Positions 25,150-34,217 of a stretch of 64,000 nt of DNA are shown here, piece after piece. A program made the translations under genes and the position numbers. The stretch comes from DATGPD01 sp041398565 (GTDB taxonomy: Bacteria > Planctomycetota > UBA1135 > UBA2386): the NCBI GenBank assembly GCA_041398565.1, contig JAWKUN010000003.1, forward strand, positions 1,550,001-1,614,000. Reading direction: 5' to 3'. Each line of letters begins with the position of its first letter. The stretch's first letter is position 1. The notes below the pieces were generated by a model, which was given only the letters and a program-made list of their open reading frames with translations, did not search any database and was not told the origin of the DNA.

Positions 25150-26943
25150 ATGAAACTTGCCTTCGCCGTCCCTCTCCTCGTTGCCCTGGGCACGCCGACG
25201 CTCCGCGCGCAGCCCGCCTCCGCCCCGGCCGAGAAAGCCGCTCCCGCCAAGTACGCGGTCAAGCGCGTCAGCCTCAGCGGCGCCTACGCCGACCTGCCCG
25301 AGCAGGGTCTGGACCTCGCATCGTTGCTGATGGGGGGCGGCGCTCCGCCCAAGAGCTTCTACGAGATGCTGGACAAGCTCGACGAGCTGGCCAAGGCCGA
25401 GGGCGACGCGCCGATCCTGTTCGACCTCAGCGACGGCGTCGGTCTGAACCAGGCGCAGCTCGCCGAGGTGGAGCGCGTCTTCGTCAAGCTGCGCAAGGCG
25501 GGCAAGAAGACCTACGCCTACCTCGAGGGCGCCGACTCGGTGCGTTACCAGATCGCCGTGCAGTGCGACGAGATCGCCATCGCCGACATGGGTGGGATCG
25601 ACCTCGTCGCGCCGTCCCTGTCGATCTCGTACATGAAGGACCTGTACGACCTGCTCGGCATCCACTTCGACGTCCTGCGCTGCGGCGAGTTCAAGGGTGC
25701 TGCCGAGCCGTACATGCTGTCGCGCATGAGCGACCATCTGCGCGCTCACCTCGAGGAGATGTTGGCACGCATGAACGGCGAGATCGTCCAGCGCATCGCT
25801 GTTCGCCGTGGCCTGCGCGCCGAGCGCGTCCGTGAGCTGCAGGCACGCCGCATTTGGCGCGCCGACGACGCGCGTGCGGCGGGCCTGGTCGACCGCATCG
25901 TGCCGTGGGCCGGTGTCGAGAAGGCGGCCGAGCAGATCTTCGGCCGCGACGACTTGGCGTTCGAGGCGGTGCTCTCGGGCAAGAAGCGGCGCAAGAGCGT
26001 CAATCCACTGTCGCTGCTCGCCGAGCTACTCAACCCCAAGGAGGTCGACGCCATCGAGGACAGCTCGCTGGTCGTGCTGCACCTGACCGGCCCGATCGTC
26101 GACGGCAAGAAAGCGCAGCCGGGGACGCTGGTGTCGGAGCCGACCGTCAAGCTGATCCGGCAGGTGGCCGACGACGAGAAGGTCAAAGGCGTGGTTCTGC
26201 GCGTCAACTCGCCCGGCGGCTCGGCGACGGCGAGCGAGGCGATCCGGGTGGCGCTGGCCGAGCTGGCCGACAAGAAGCCCGTGGTCTACTCGATGGGTCG
26301 GGTGGCAGGATCCGGCGGCTACTGGATCACCTGCATCGGGCAGCCCGTCCTGGCCGAGATCGGCACGATCACCGGGTCGATCGGCGTGCTCGGCGTCAAG
26401 ACCAACCTCGGTCCCCTGTTTCGCCGCGCGGGCATCCAAGAGGAGGTGATCGCTCTGGACGCCAGCGCCGAGATGACGTCGCCGACGCGCGGCTGGACCG
26501 ACGCCGAGAAGCAGAACCTGCAGGGCATGATCGACGACGTCTACCACCGCTTCCTGGCGCTGGTCGCCAAGTCGCGCGCGATGAAGGTGGAGGAAGTCGA
26601 GCCTCTGGCGGGCGGGCGCGTCTACAGCGGCGGCCACGCCGCCGAGCTGCACCTGGTCGACCGGGTCGGTGGCCTGGACGAGGCGATCGCCATGGTCAAG
26701 AAGGCGGCGAAGGTGGACGGCGACATCGAGGTCACGCACTTGCCACGACCACGCTCGTTCATGGACGCGGTCGCCGAGGAGCTCCTGTCGGTGCGTGCCC
26801 TGATCCCTGCGGGGCCGGTGCAGGTGCTCTTGCGGCGCATCGGACCGGCGGTGGGCGCGTGCACGGTGCTGCAGGACGCGCTGGTCGGCGACGGCTCGCT
26901 CAAGGTCTGGGCCCTCACTCCGGACTTCGAGATCAGGTTCTGA
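25150..26943 (+). CDS. sppA: Signal peptide peptidase SppA, long (two-domain) form
   Basis: A 597-residue serine protease of the S49 family that degrades leftover signal peptides at the cytoplasmic membrane. It begins with a signal sequence (MKLAFAVPLLVALGTPTLRA). It has the two tandem ClpP-like folds of the long form. The general-base Lys is in the first domain, in CGEFKGAAEPY (Lys182). The nucleophile Ser is in the second, in GRVAGSGGYWI (Ser388). Their spacing of 206 is close to that in Escherichia coli SppA. VLRVNSPGGSATASEAI and IGTITGSIGVLG are further conserved blocks. The predicted cleavable signal suggests it may be periplasmic rather than membrane-held. Confidence 0.9.
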   Translation: MKLAFAVPLLVALGTPTLRAQPASAPAEKAAPAKYAVKRVSLSGAYADLPEQGLDLASLLMGGGAPPKSFYEMLDKLDELAKAEGDAPILFDLSDGVGLNQAQLAEVERVFVKLRKAGKKTYAYLEGADSVRYQIAVQCDEIAIADMGGIDLVAPSLSISYMKDLYDLLGIHFDVLRCGEFKGAAEPYMLSRMSDHLRAHLEEMLARMNGEIVQRIAVRRGLRAERVRELQARRIWRADDARAAGLVDRIVPWAGVEKAAEQIFGRDDLAFEAVLSGKKRRKSVNPLSLLAELLNPKEVDAIEDSSLVVLHLTGPIVDGKKAQPGTLVSEPTVKLIRQVADDEKVKGVVLRVNSPGGSATASEAIRVALAELADKKPVVYSMGRVAGSGGYWITCIGQPVLAEIGTITGSIGVLGVKTNLGPLFRRAGIQEEVIALDASAEMTSPTRGWTDAEKQNLQGMIDDVYHRFLALVAKSRAMKVEEVEPLAGGRVYSGGHAAELHLVDRVGGLDEAIAMVKKAAKVDGDIEVTHLPRPRSFMDAVAEELLSVRALIPAGPVQVLLRRIGPAVGACTVLQDALVGDGSLKVWALTPDFEIRF

Positions 26944-26955
26944 AGCCCGCACGGG

Positions 26956-26969
26956 CTCGCGATCGCGAG
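26956..26969. terminator. 14-bp perfect palindrome after sppA
   Basis: CTCGCGATCGCGAG is perfectly self-complementary and sits 13 nt after the sppA stop, next to a smaller AGCCC/GGGCT inverted repeat. It could be part of a terminator; with no loop or T-tract, support is weak. Confidence 0.25.
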
Positions 26970-27045
26970 GGCTGTCGCCGGCAGCTCCGAGCGCGGCAGC
27001 CGGGCCCGGCCTGGGTCGTGGGCTGCGCTGCCTGCGCGTGGTCGG

Positions 27046-27051
27046 TATAGA
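27046..27051 (+). promoter_or_regulatory. -10-like hexamer 6 nt before the arabinofuranosidase start
   Basis: TATAGA, in a GC-rich background, lies 6 nt before the ATG at 27058. No convincing -35 is seen. The spacing suggests leaderless transcription. Confidence 0.4.
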
Positions 27052-27057
27052 AGCGGC

Positions 27058-29424
27058 ATGGTCGCGCCCGTGGGTCTCGTACCACTTCTCGTCATGGCTG
27101 GTGCCGGCGCGGTGCAAGACCCACCGCCTCCGGCGGTGCCCAATCTGATTCCCAACGCCGCGTTCGAGGACGTGCAGGGCGAGGCCCCGCGTGCCTGGCG
27201 TCGTTCGCGCTGGAACGGTCGCGGTTCGCTGAGCGTGGGCGAGGGCCGCAGCGGGCGTGGCGTGCGCATCGAGTCGGCCGAGGGTGCCGACGTCGGTTGG
27301 TCGTGTACGGTGCCCGTGGAGATCGGCGCACGCTACCGGCTGTCGGGCTACATCCGTACGCGCGATGTGGTGGCGAGGAGCGGGGCGAAGGGGGCGCTGT
27401 TCAACGTGCACAATGTGCAGCCGGTGCAGACCCCGGCGGTGGTCGGCTCGCGCGACTGGACGCGGGTCGAGGTCGAGTTCGACGTCGGCTTCGAGGACAG
27501 CGTCACCATCAACTGCCTGTTCGGCGGCTGGGGCTTGGCAACCGGCAGCGCCGACTACGACGACCTGGAGCTGGTCTTGGTGAAGAAGGGCGAGATGCCG
27601 GCGCCGCGCATCGAGGTGGACGCCAGCGATGTGCGAGCGCCGCTCAGCAAGTACGTGTACGGGCAGTTCATCGAGCACCTGGGTCGCTGCATCTACGGCG
27701 GCATCTGGGCGGAGGTGGTCGAGGACCGCAAGTTCTTCGCGCCGGTGGGAAGCGAGGAATCGCCGTGGCAGGTGGTCGGCACGGCGACGACCGTGACGAT
27801 GAGCACGGACGAGGCGCTGGCGGGGGCGCACGCGGTGCAGGTCGCGCTGGGTGAGGGCGCGGGACGCGCCGGCATCCGGCAGACCCTGCCGCTGCGCGCC
27901 GACGTCGCCTACGTCGGGCACGTGTGGCTCCGTGGTGACGCGTCGGCGGCGCCGATCGCGGTGGGAATCGCCGGCGACGGCAAGCCGGTCGGCCACACGA
28001 CCGTCGTGACCGACGTGCGCCCGACTTGGACGCGCGTGCCGATCTCGCTCGATCCGGCGCCGCGGGCCGGCGACGGGGCCTTCGAGATCGTCGGATCGGG
28101 GCGGGGAACTTTCTGCATCGGTGCAGTGAGCCTGATGCCGGCCGACCACGTGCAGGGCTTCCGTACCGACACCCTGGCACTGCTGCGCGAGCTCGACGCG
28201 CCGGTGTATCGCTGGCCGGGCGGCAACTTCGTGTCGGGCTACGACTGGCGCGACGGGATCGGCGAGCGCGACCGGCGGCCGCCGCGCAAGAACCCGGCGT
28301 GGCAGGGCATCGAGAGCAACGACGTCGGCGTCGACGAGTTCATGTCGCTGTGCTCGCTGCTCGGCACCGACCCGTACATCGCGGTCAACACCGGGCTCGG
28401 TGGCGTCGACAACGCGATCGCCGAGCTGCAGTACGTGAACGGCAAGGCGGACAGTGCCTGGGGGAGCCGGCGAGCGCGCAACGGCCATGCGGAGCCGTAC
28501 GGCGTCAAGTTCTGGGGGATCGGCAACGAGATGTACGGCGACTGGCAGCTCGGGCACGTGCCGCTCGCCGACTACGTGCAGCGGCACAAGGCGTTCGTCG
28601 AGGCGATGCGCCACGAGGATCCGAGCATCCAGGTGATCGGCGTCGGTGCTGTCGGCACCTGGAGCGAGACCATGCTGCGCGAGTGCGCCGACCACCTCGA
28701 CTTCCTGTCGGAGCACGTCTACTGGCAGGAGCGGCCGGGCTTGGTGGCGCACGTCAAGCAGGCGCCGGACTCCCTGCGCCGGATCGCCGAGGCGCACGCG
28801 CGCTACCGCAAGGCGCTGCCGAGCCTGGCGGGCAAGGACATCCGCATCGTGCAGGACGAGTGGAACTACTGGTACGGGCCGCACGTGTTCGGCGAGCTCG
28901 GGACGCGCTATTTCGTGAAGGACGCGCTCGGCGTGGCCGCGGCGCTGCACGAGTTCGCACGGCACAGCGCCCTGTTCTTCATGGCCAACTACGCGCAGAC
29001 GGTGAACGTGATCGGGGCGATCAAGACGACGCCGCAGAGCGCCTGGCTGGAGACGACCGGGCTGGTGCTCAAGCTCTACCGCAAGGAGTTCGGGACGCTG
29101 CCGGTGGCGACGACGTGCAGCCCGTCGCTGGATGCGATGGCGGCGCTGAGCGCCGACCGCAGGAGTTTGACGCTCGGGGTGGTGAACCCGACGGCGCAGG
29201 AACTCGACGTGCCGTTGACGGTGCGCGGGGCTCGGCTGAGACTCGACTACGAGTCTTGGCGGATCGCCGGCGACCCCGCTGCCTACAACGACGCCGGCGC
29301 CGAGCGCGTGAAGATCGAGAACCGTGGCGTGCTCACCGCAGACCTTCCCGCCGACACCACCCCCGGACGTGTGCGTCTCGCACCCACGAGCGTCACCCTC
29401 TTCCGCTTCACCGTCGTGAAGTAA
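27058..29424 (+). CDS. Secreted GH51 alpha-L-arabinofuranosidase with N-terminal CBM
   Basis: A 788-residue exported glycosidase that should release terminal L-arabinofuranose from arabinoxylan, arabinan or arabinogalactan. After a signal peptide (MVAPVGLVPLLVMAGAGAVQ) a CBM4/9-like sandwich begins with NLIPNAAFEDVQGEAPRAW (about 28-165). The GH51 catalytic barrel follows, opening with KYVYGQFIEHLGRCIYGGIW. The acid/base is Glu491 in WGIGNEMYGDW and the nucleophile is Glu601 in IVQDEWNYWYG, the expected pair for a retaining clan GH-A enzyme. A C-terminal beta-sandwich completes it. The gene stands alone and its TAA stop lies inside hairpin repeat copy B. Confidence 0.92.
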   Translation: MVAPVGLVPLLVMAGAGAVQDPPPPAVPNLIPNAAFEDVQGEAPRAWRRSRWNGRGSLSVGEGRSGRGVRIESAEGADVGWSCTVPVEIGARYRLSGYIRTRDVVARSGAKGALFNVHNVQPVQTPAVVGSRDWTRVEVEFDVGFEDSVTINCLFGGWGLATGSADYDDLELVLVKKGEMPAPRIEVDASDVRAPLSKYVYGQFIEHLGRCIYGGIWAEVVEDRKFFAPVGSEESPWQVVGTATTVTMSTDEALAGAHAVQVALGEGAGRAGIRQTLPLRADVAYVGHVWLRGDASAAPIAVGIAGDGKPVGHTTVVTDVRPTWTRVPISLDPAPRAGDGAFEIVGSGRGTFCIGAVSLMPADHVQGFRTDTLALLRELDAPVYRWPGGNFVSGYDWRDGIGERDRRPPRKNPAWQGIESNDVGVDEFMSLCSLLGTDPYIAVNTGLGGVDNAIAELQYVNGKADSAWGSRRARNGHAEPYGVKFWGIGNEMYGDWQLGHVPLADYVQRHKAFVEAMRHEDPSIQVIGVGAVGTWSETMLRECADHLDFLSEHVYWQERPGLVAHVKQAPDSLRRIAEAHARYRKALPSLAGKDIRIVQDEWNYWYGPHVFGELGTRYFVKDALGVAAALHEFARHSALFFMANYAQTVNVIGAIKTTPQSAWLETTGLVLKLYRKEFGTLPVATTCSPSLDAMAALSADRRSLTLGVVNPTAQELDVPLTVRGARLRLDYESWRIAGDPAAYNDAGAERVKIENRGVLTADLPADTTPGRVRLAPTSVTLFRFTVVK

Positions 29425-29456
29425 CAGGGTGGAGTCTGACTCCACTCTGTTACTTC
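29418..29456. repeat. Stop-codon hairpin repeat, copy B
   Basis: A nearly perfect 39-nt hairpin: GAAGTAACAGGG with inner TGGAGTC pairs with GACTCCA and CTCTGTTACTTC, with one G-T wobble. The TAA at 29422-29424 is the stop of the arabinofuranosidase gene. Copy A at 15704-15742 has the same outer arms and the same GCTACGGGG following it. It lies between two converging genes and is probably a bidirectional terminator. Confidence 0.78.
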
Positions 29457-29470
29457 GCTACGGGGGAACC

Positions 29471-30694
29471 CTACTGGAGCTCGAGTTCGATGGGGTTGCT
29501 GATGGTGCGCACGCCGCGCGGCGCCGACGGCACGAGGGTGAAGGCGCAGGCGTAGAGGTGCAGGCCGCGAAGAGCGGCCAGCGGGTTGGCGAGGATGCCG
29601 GTCGCTGCGCCCTGGGCGTCGAGGTTGCCGAGGAAGCCGCTGCTGAAGGGGGGCAGGCCGACGCCGAGGGTGGCCACGAACAGCGCGTCGCCGTCGATGG
29701 GCACGGTGCGGGTGCCGAGCGCGAAGCCGGTGTTGCCGAGCGCCAGGGCCAGCGCGTACACGCTGCCCGGGCTGCCGCTGTCGTAGACGTGCAGGCGCAC
29801 GGGGTCGATCAGGCCGGGGGCGCCTTCGCTCACGAGGCCGTCGAAGAGCGACTCGAGTAGCTCCTGGCCGCCGGCGGCGGCGGGGAAGCCGGCGGCGAGC
29901 AGCATGTCGCGCCCGTCCTGGGTGACCGACACCGAGTAGACGCCGAGCGACGTGCCGACGGCGTCGAACTCGGTGCGCGGCGCCGGCGTGCCGAACGGCG
30001 CGCTGCGGTTGGTGCGCACCGCCTGCCACACCCGGATGCGTGCGATCGACGAATCGTACTCGGTGTAGAGGATCGACAGGCCGTCGGGCGACACCTGCAC
30101 GTCGCGGTGGGTGTTCGGGGTCGACAGCTCGGCGACGATGGTCGGGACGCCGAACGGCACGGCCCGGCTCGAGCGCTTGGCGACGGCGATGGCGTTCTGC
30201 GGCGGGTTCGGCGCGCCCCAACCCGTCGTCAGGAAGTAGATCTCCAACTCGTCCGCGGTCAGCGACGGCGCCGAGTCGGGATCGGTGCTGTTCAACTCGG
30301 TGACGAAGGTCGGGGCACCCCACGTCGAGCCGGTCGTCGGCCGTGTGGCGCGCATGATGTCGAAGCTGCCGGCCGTGCCGACGCGACTGCTGGCGAAGTA
30401 GATGGTCAGGCCGTCCGCGCACAGGAACGGCTCGCTGTCGACCGCGCTGGCGTCGGACAGAGCGGTCTCCAGGATCGGCGCCGACCACGCCGACGCGCGG
30501 GTCGTGCGCGTGGCCGACCAGATCTCGTAGTTGCCGCTCACGAACGACGACCAGTGCGCGGTCAGGCCGTCGGCCGACAGGTGACCGCCGGTGTCGGTGG
30601 CGGTGGTGTTGAGGGCGGTGGCGAGCGTGGGGGGCGACCAGCCTTGCGCGGCCAGGGGGAGGGTGAGGGTGGCGAGAGAGGGGAGAAGGCGCAT
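29471..30694 (-). CDS. Secreted WD40-like (TolB/PD40-type) propeller protein
   Basis: A 407-residue exported protein with unknown target. A signal peptide (MRLLPSLATLTLPLAAQG) is followed by PD40-type beta-propeller repeats: GGHLSADGLTAHWSS, EPFLCADGLTIYFASSR, APSLTADELEIYFLT, DVQVSPDGLSILYTE and VSVTQDGRDMLLAAG, about 55-60 residues apart. The last 120 residues (from DPVRLHVYDSGSPGSVY) look like a small separate beta-domain often found at the C-terminus of planctomycete secreted proteins. No catalytic motif is visible. A TACAAT hexamer 41 nt upstream is a good -10 candidate. The gene faces the arabinofuranosidase across hairpin repeat copy B. Confidence 0.78.
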   Translation of the reverse strand: MRLLPSLATLTLPLAAQGWSPPTLATALNTTATDTGGHLSADGLTAHWSSFVSGNYEIWSATRTTRASAWSAPILETALSDASAVDSEPFLCADGLTIYFASSRVGTAGSFDIMRATRPTTGSTWGAPTFVTELNSTDPDSAPSLTADELEIYFLTTGWGAPNPPQNAIAVAKRSSRAVPFGVPTIVAELSTPNTHRDVQVSPDGLSILYTEYDSSIARIRVWQAVRTNRSAPFGTPAPRTEFDAVGTSLGVYSVSVTQDGRDMLLAAGFPAAAGGQELLESLFDGLVSEGAPGLIDPVRLHVYDSGSPGSVYALALALGNTGFALGTRTVPIDGDALFVATLGVGLPPFSSGFLGNLDAQGAATGILANPLAALRGLHLYACAFTLVPSAPRGVRTISNPIELELQ

Positions 30695-30735
30695 CGGTGA
30701 GCTCGAAGACGCGGGGCGGCGATGGAGTGTCTTCG

Positions 30736-30741
30736 ATTGTA
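30736..30741 (-). promoter_or_regulatory. -10 element of the propeller gene
   Basis: Read on the minus strand this is TACAAT, 41 nt before the ATG at 30694. No clear -35 was found. The remaining part of the 170-nt gap up to argJ shows nothing further that I recognise. Confidence 0.45.
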
Positions 30742-30864
30742 GGTTCCGACGCCGGGCGTGGGTGCCGGTGTTGCGCCGCACCGGCGGGTCGCGTGCACCT
30801 CCCCCGACGCGTCCTGCCCGCAATGGCCAGTTCGCGCGCAGCCACCGCCTGATTCGCGGCCGCG

Positions 30865-32118
30865 CTACGAGCGGTAGTCGGCGTTGATCGTCACGTATTC
30901 CGGCGAGAAGTCGCAGGTCCAGACGTCGGCGGAGAACGGTCCGACCCCGAGGTCGACACCGAGCACGATCTCGGCGTGGTCGCGCATGTGTGCGTGCGCA
31001 CGCGGTTCGTTCTCGGGATGTGGAGCGCCGTCGCGGTAGACGTCGGCGTCGCCGATCCAAACGCGTGCTCGGGCGGTATCGATGCGCACGCCGGCGCGGC
31101 CGGCAGCCGACAGGATGCGGCCCCAGTTGGGGTCGCGGCCGTAGACCGCCGTCTTCACCAGCGGGCTCGTGGCGATCGTGCGTCCGGCGTGGACGGCGTC
31201 GCTTTCGGAGAACGCTCCCCGCACCTCGACGGTCACCAGGCGCGTGGCCCCTTCGCCGTCGCGCGCGATCATCTTGCACAGATCGCGGCTCACCTTGAGC
31301 ACCGCGTGCCCGAGCGGGTCGTGCGGTGTGGCGGTACCGAGGTCTTGCGCCCTTGCCCACACCGCCTGCGAGCTCCACAGGATCACGGTGTCGTTCGGCG
31401 AGGTGTCGCCGTCGATGGTGAGGCAGTGGAAGCTGCGCTCGGCGACGCCGCGCAGCACCAGGTTGGTCGCCAGCGTGCTGCGCGCGTCGGTGAGCAGGAA
31501 AGCCAGCATGGTCGCCATGTTGGGGTGGATCATGCCGGCACCCTTGGCGCAGCCGACGACGGAGAAGTCGTCGCCGTCGCCGCTGGCCTGCAGCCGCGCC
31601 GTCTTGGCGTAGGTGTCCGTGGTCATGATGGCGCGCGCGAAGTCGACGAAGCCATCGCGGTGCACGCTTCGGTAGAGGTCGGGCAGCGCCGCCTCGATCT
31701 TGTCCACCGGCAAGCGGGCACCGATCACACCGGTGCTGACCATCAGGACCTGCGCTGGCACACAGTCGAGGTGCTCGGCCACCAGCCGGCAGAGGTGCCG
31801 CGCGTCGTCGACGCCCTGGGTGCCCGTGGCGCAGTTGGCGTTCTTGGCGTTGACCAGCACGGCGCGCACCAACCCGCCGCTCTCGGCGAGGTGCTCGCGG
31901 CACAGGGTGACGTGCGCGCCGCACAGTTCGTTGCGTGTGAACAGCGCCGCCGCCGGATACGGCCGATCGGCCACCAGCAGACCGAGATCCGGATGGCTGG
32001 GATCGGGACGCAGCCCGCACCAGGTGGTGCCGGCGGCGAAGCCGTGCGGCATGGGCAGGGTGTCGTTGTTCAGGTTCTCCCGGTTCGGGTCGTCGCGGGG
32101 CGGATTCTTCCTGGTCAT
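30865..32118 (-). CDS. argJ: Bifunctional ornithine acetyltransferase / N-acetylglutamate synthase
   Basis: ArgJ moves the acetyl group from N-acetylornithine to glutamate in the cyclic arginine pathway; some forms also use acetyl-CoA. The 417-residue proenzyme opens with PHGFAAGTTWCGLRPD. It has VLVNAKNANCATGTQG, then the autocleavage site HPNMATMLAF, where the new N-terminal nucleophile is Thr203. The later blocks CLTIDGDTSPNDT and VYGRDPNWGRIL also match. Other arginine genes lie 2 kb away (argG-argH-NAGS). A separate NAGS nearby suggests that ArgJ mainly recycles acetyl groups here. The start at 32118 removes an upstream run-on through opposing coding sequence. Confidence 0.94.
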   Translation of the reverse strand: MTRKNPPRDDPNRENLNNDTLPMPHGFAAGTTWCGLRPDPSHPDLGLLVADRPYPAAALFTRNELCGAHVTLCREHLAESGGLVRAVLVNAKNANCATGTQGVDDARHLCRLVAEHLDCVPAQVLMVSTGVIGARLPVDKIEAALPDLYRSVHRDGFVDFARAIMTTDTYAKTARLQASGDGDDFSVVGCAKGAGMIHPNMATMLAFLLTDARSTLATNLVLRGVAERSFHCLTIDGDTSPNDTVILWSSQAVWARAQDLGTATPHDPLGHAVLKVSRDLCKMIARDGEGATRLVTVEVRGAFSESDAVHAGRTIATSPLVKTAVYGRDPNWGRILSAAGRAGVRIDTARARVWIGDADVYRDGAPHPENEPRAHAHMRDHAEIVLGVDLGVGPFSADVWTCDFSPEYVTINADYRS

Positions 32119-32190
32119 GGGCTTGCCGGCTGTCGAGGATTGTGCGCTGTCGTCTCCCCGGCGCCAGAGTGCGGCGCTCGAACCTCGCGC

Positions 32191-32742
32191 ATGTCCCTCC
32201 TTCCACCCTCGCGTCGCGCCTTCGCCGTCGGCCTCGGCGTGGCGGCGGTGGCGCAGTTGGCGCTGGCCGGCACCTCTTTCTGGCCGGCGCTCGCGCGCGC
32301 GCCCCAGGATTGGCGCTGGATGACGGCACCGGTGCCCCCGGAGCCGCCGACCGAGGGCATGCGCGCCTTCCGTGCCATGCCCGAGGTGCTGCGCGGGGTG
32401 CCCGACGACGCGCCGGTGCTGGTGGTGTCCGGCCTGGCGGCGGTGCAATTCGAGTACTACGTGCTGCCGCGGCCGATGCGCCTGCTGCAGGCGCTGCCAC
32501 AGGCGTGGATCGATCTGGCGCGTCAGCACGTCCCCGAGTTGGTCGACGAGATCGTTCGCCGCCGCGAGCGCCTGGACGAGCGCGGGCTGCTGCTCACTCG
32601 AGCGCGCCTGCGCGACGCCGTGGGGCTCGTGCGCTTCGTGGTCGTCGCCGGGCCGGAGCCGGTCGAACTGGCGGCGGTGCGCGCTCGCCTCGAACCGGTG
32701 CGCAGCCTGCTCGGCTTCGCACTCTACGCCGTTGGCCCATGA
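32191..32742 (+). CDS. Small exported or membrane protein, function unknown
   Basis: A 183-residue protein I do not recognise. Residues 10-35 (FAVGLGVAAVAQLALAGTSFWPALA) form a signal anchor or signal peptide. The rest is a soluble alpha/beta-looking domain with VLVVSGLAAVQFEYYVLPRPM near the middle and RLRDAVGLVRFVVVAGPEP toward the end. The arrangement, a hydrophobic strand followed by YYVLPRP, resembles small accessory domains coded beside GT-C membrane glycosyltransferases. Its stop overlaps the start of such a gene (ATGA at 32739-32742), so the two products probably act together. Confidence 0.65.
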   Translation: MSLLPPSRRAFAVGLGVAAVAQLALAGTSFWPALARAPQDWRWMTAPVPPEPPTEGMRAFRAMPEVLRGVPDDAPVLVVSGLAAVQFEYYVLPRPMRLLQALPQAWIDLARQHVPELVDEIVRRRERLDERGLLLTRARLRDAVGLVRFVVVAGPEPVELAAVRARLEPVRSLLGFALYAVGP

Positions 32743-34097
32743 CCCTCGTCGTCGCCATCGCCGGCGCCCTGGTCTGCTATGCCGCCCAGGGCCTGGCCGG
32801 CTGGTGGGCCTGGCAGGCACTCGGCGGCGACCGGCATGACCGTGCGACGGTCCTCGGCGCCGCCCTGCTGGTCGGGCCGGGGCTGGTGACGGTGCAGATG
32901 GTCGGCTACCAGGCGCTGGGGGTTCCGTTCGCGGTGCCGTGGCTGGTGTTGCCGTGGCTCGGCTTGGTGTGGGCCACGTGGCACCGCCGCCGGCGGCGGC
33001 GTCCGCCTCCGGACGTGGGCGCGCCGATGGCGGCTCTGGCGAGCGTTCTGCTGGTCGTCACTCTGGCGGTCGCTTTGCAGGCCTTCGCGCTCCCCATCCA
33101 CGATGGCGACGAGGTGAACAACTTCGCGCTGTTCGCCAAGGTCTTCGGCTCGCTGCGCGGCATGGCGCCGGAGCGCTTGGCGCACCTGATGGAGCCGGGC
33201 CACGTCGAGTACCCGCACCTCGTGGCACTCAACCAGGCCTGGCTGTTCGCGTGGGATGCCGTCACCGCGCCGTGGACCGCGCGGGGCTTCGAGGTGTTGG
33301 GCATGCTGGCGTTGTTCGGCGTGTGCGCCGGGTCGTTCGCACCGATCACATGGACCGCCACGGCGGCGTGCGTGCTGTCCGTCGCGTCGCCGCCAGTGCT
33401 GAACAATGCCGTCGGCTTCGCCGACGTGCGCCTCCTGGCGACATTCGTCCTGCTCGGCAGCGAGGCGCAGAACGTGCTCGCCGGCGGCGATCGGCGTGCC
33501 CCCCTGCGCCTGGCGCTGGTGCTCGGCACCGCCGCGCTCACCAAGAACGAAGGCCTGGCGGTGGCACTCGGGGGTTGCCTGGTGCTGCTCGTCGCCACCG
33601 TGCGCCAGCGCTGCTTTGCACGGGGCGCCGCGGCCCTGGCGTGTGCCGCCGGGATGCTGCTGTTGTGGCCGGCAGTACGCGCCTGGCTCGGACTCAGCAT
33701 GCCGTACGTCGACCGCGCCCTGGCACCGCCGCTCGACGTGTTGGCGGCGCAGGCGTGGCGCGTCGTCGCCGAGTTCGCCCGTCTCATGTTCCCGGTCGAC
33801 CTCCCCGGCTTCCTGCGCGGCGGTCTGCTCTTCTGGGTCGCGATCCCGCTCGCCCTCTGGACCTGCCGTCGCGATCGAGCGGCACGTTGGCTGGCGTTGG
33901 CCTGGGTCGCGCACCTCGGCCTCTACGTCTATGTGCTCGGCATTGCTCGCCCCGGCGACCTGCAGGCGCTGTTCCGCACCGCGGCCGGCCGGCTCGTCCT
34001 GCACACGACCGCGTGGCCGATCCTGATCTTGGCACGGGCGGTGAGCCTGCGGGGCGCACCTTCGCGTGACGGATTGGTCGCCGGTGGCGATGGGTGA
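32739..34097 (+). CDS. Polytopic GT-C-like membrane protein
   Basis: A 452-residue membrane protein with about 11 hydrophobic helices. The first periplasmic loop has HDGDEVNNFALFAKVFG, an acidic motif in the place where GT39/ArnT-type and other GT-C enzymes carry their catalytic Asp or Glu. LTKNEGLAVALGGCLVLL is another motif common in this superfamily. It is probably a lipid-linked-sugar glycosyltransferase acting on the outer face of the inner membrane, but the acceptor is unknown. The ATG at 32739 overlaps the stop of the small exported protein. It converges with the NAGS gene with 120 bp between, in which I see nothing notable. Confidence 0.72.
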   Translation: MTLVVAIAGALVCYAAQGLAGWWAWQALGGDRHDRATVLGAALLVGPGLVTVQMVGYQALGVPFAVPWLVLPWLGLVWATWHRRRRRRPPPDVGAPMAALASVLLVVTLAVALQAFALPIHDGDEVNNFALFAKVFGSLRGMAPERLAHLMEPGHVEYPHLVALNQAWLFAWDAVTAPWTARGFEVLGMLALFGVCAGSFAPITWTATAACVLSVASPPVLNNAVGFADVRLLATFVLLGSEAQNVLAGGDRRAPLRLALVLGTAALTKNEGLAVALGGCLVLLVATVRQRCFARGAAALACAAGMLLLWPAVRAWLGLSMPYVDRALAPPLDVLAAQAWRVVAEFARLMFPVDLPGFLRGGLLFWVAIPLALWTCRRDRAARWLALAWVAHLGLYVYVLGIARPGDLQALFRTAAGRLVLHTTAWPILILARAVSLRGAPSRDGLVAGGDG

Positions 34098-34217
34098 GCG
34101 GCGGCGACGGCTGAGCTGTGGCGACTGGCAGCTCGAGTCGCATCCTGCGCCGATGCCGACCAGGTTGCGCTGGAGCTGCCGCGCGCACGGAGCCCGCGTC
34201 GGCCACGTCGCCGCGCC

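Noticed and set aside
26956..26969. GCGATCGC palindrome as a cyanobacterial HIP1-type repeat
   Set aside because: It was noted only here, and the octamer is easily formed by chance in GC-rich DNA.
26026..29445. 1139-codon open frame on the minus strand
   Set aside because: It is antisense to sppA and the arabinofuranosidase, both of which have clear catalytic residues. Its composition is typical of a shadow frame.
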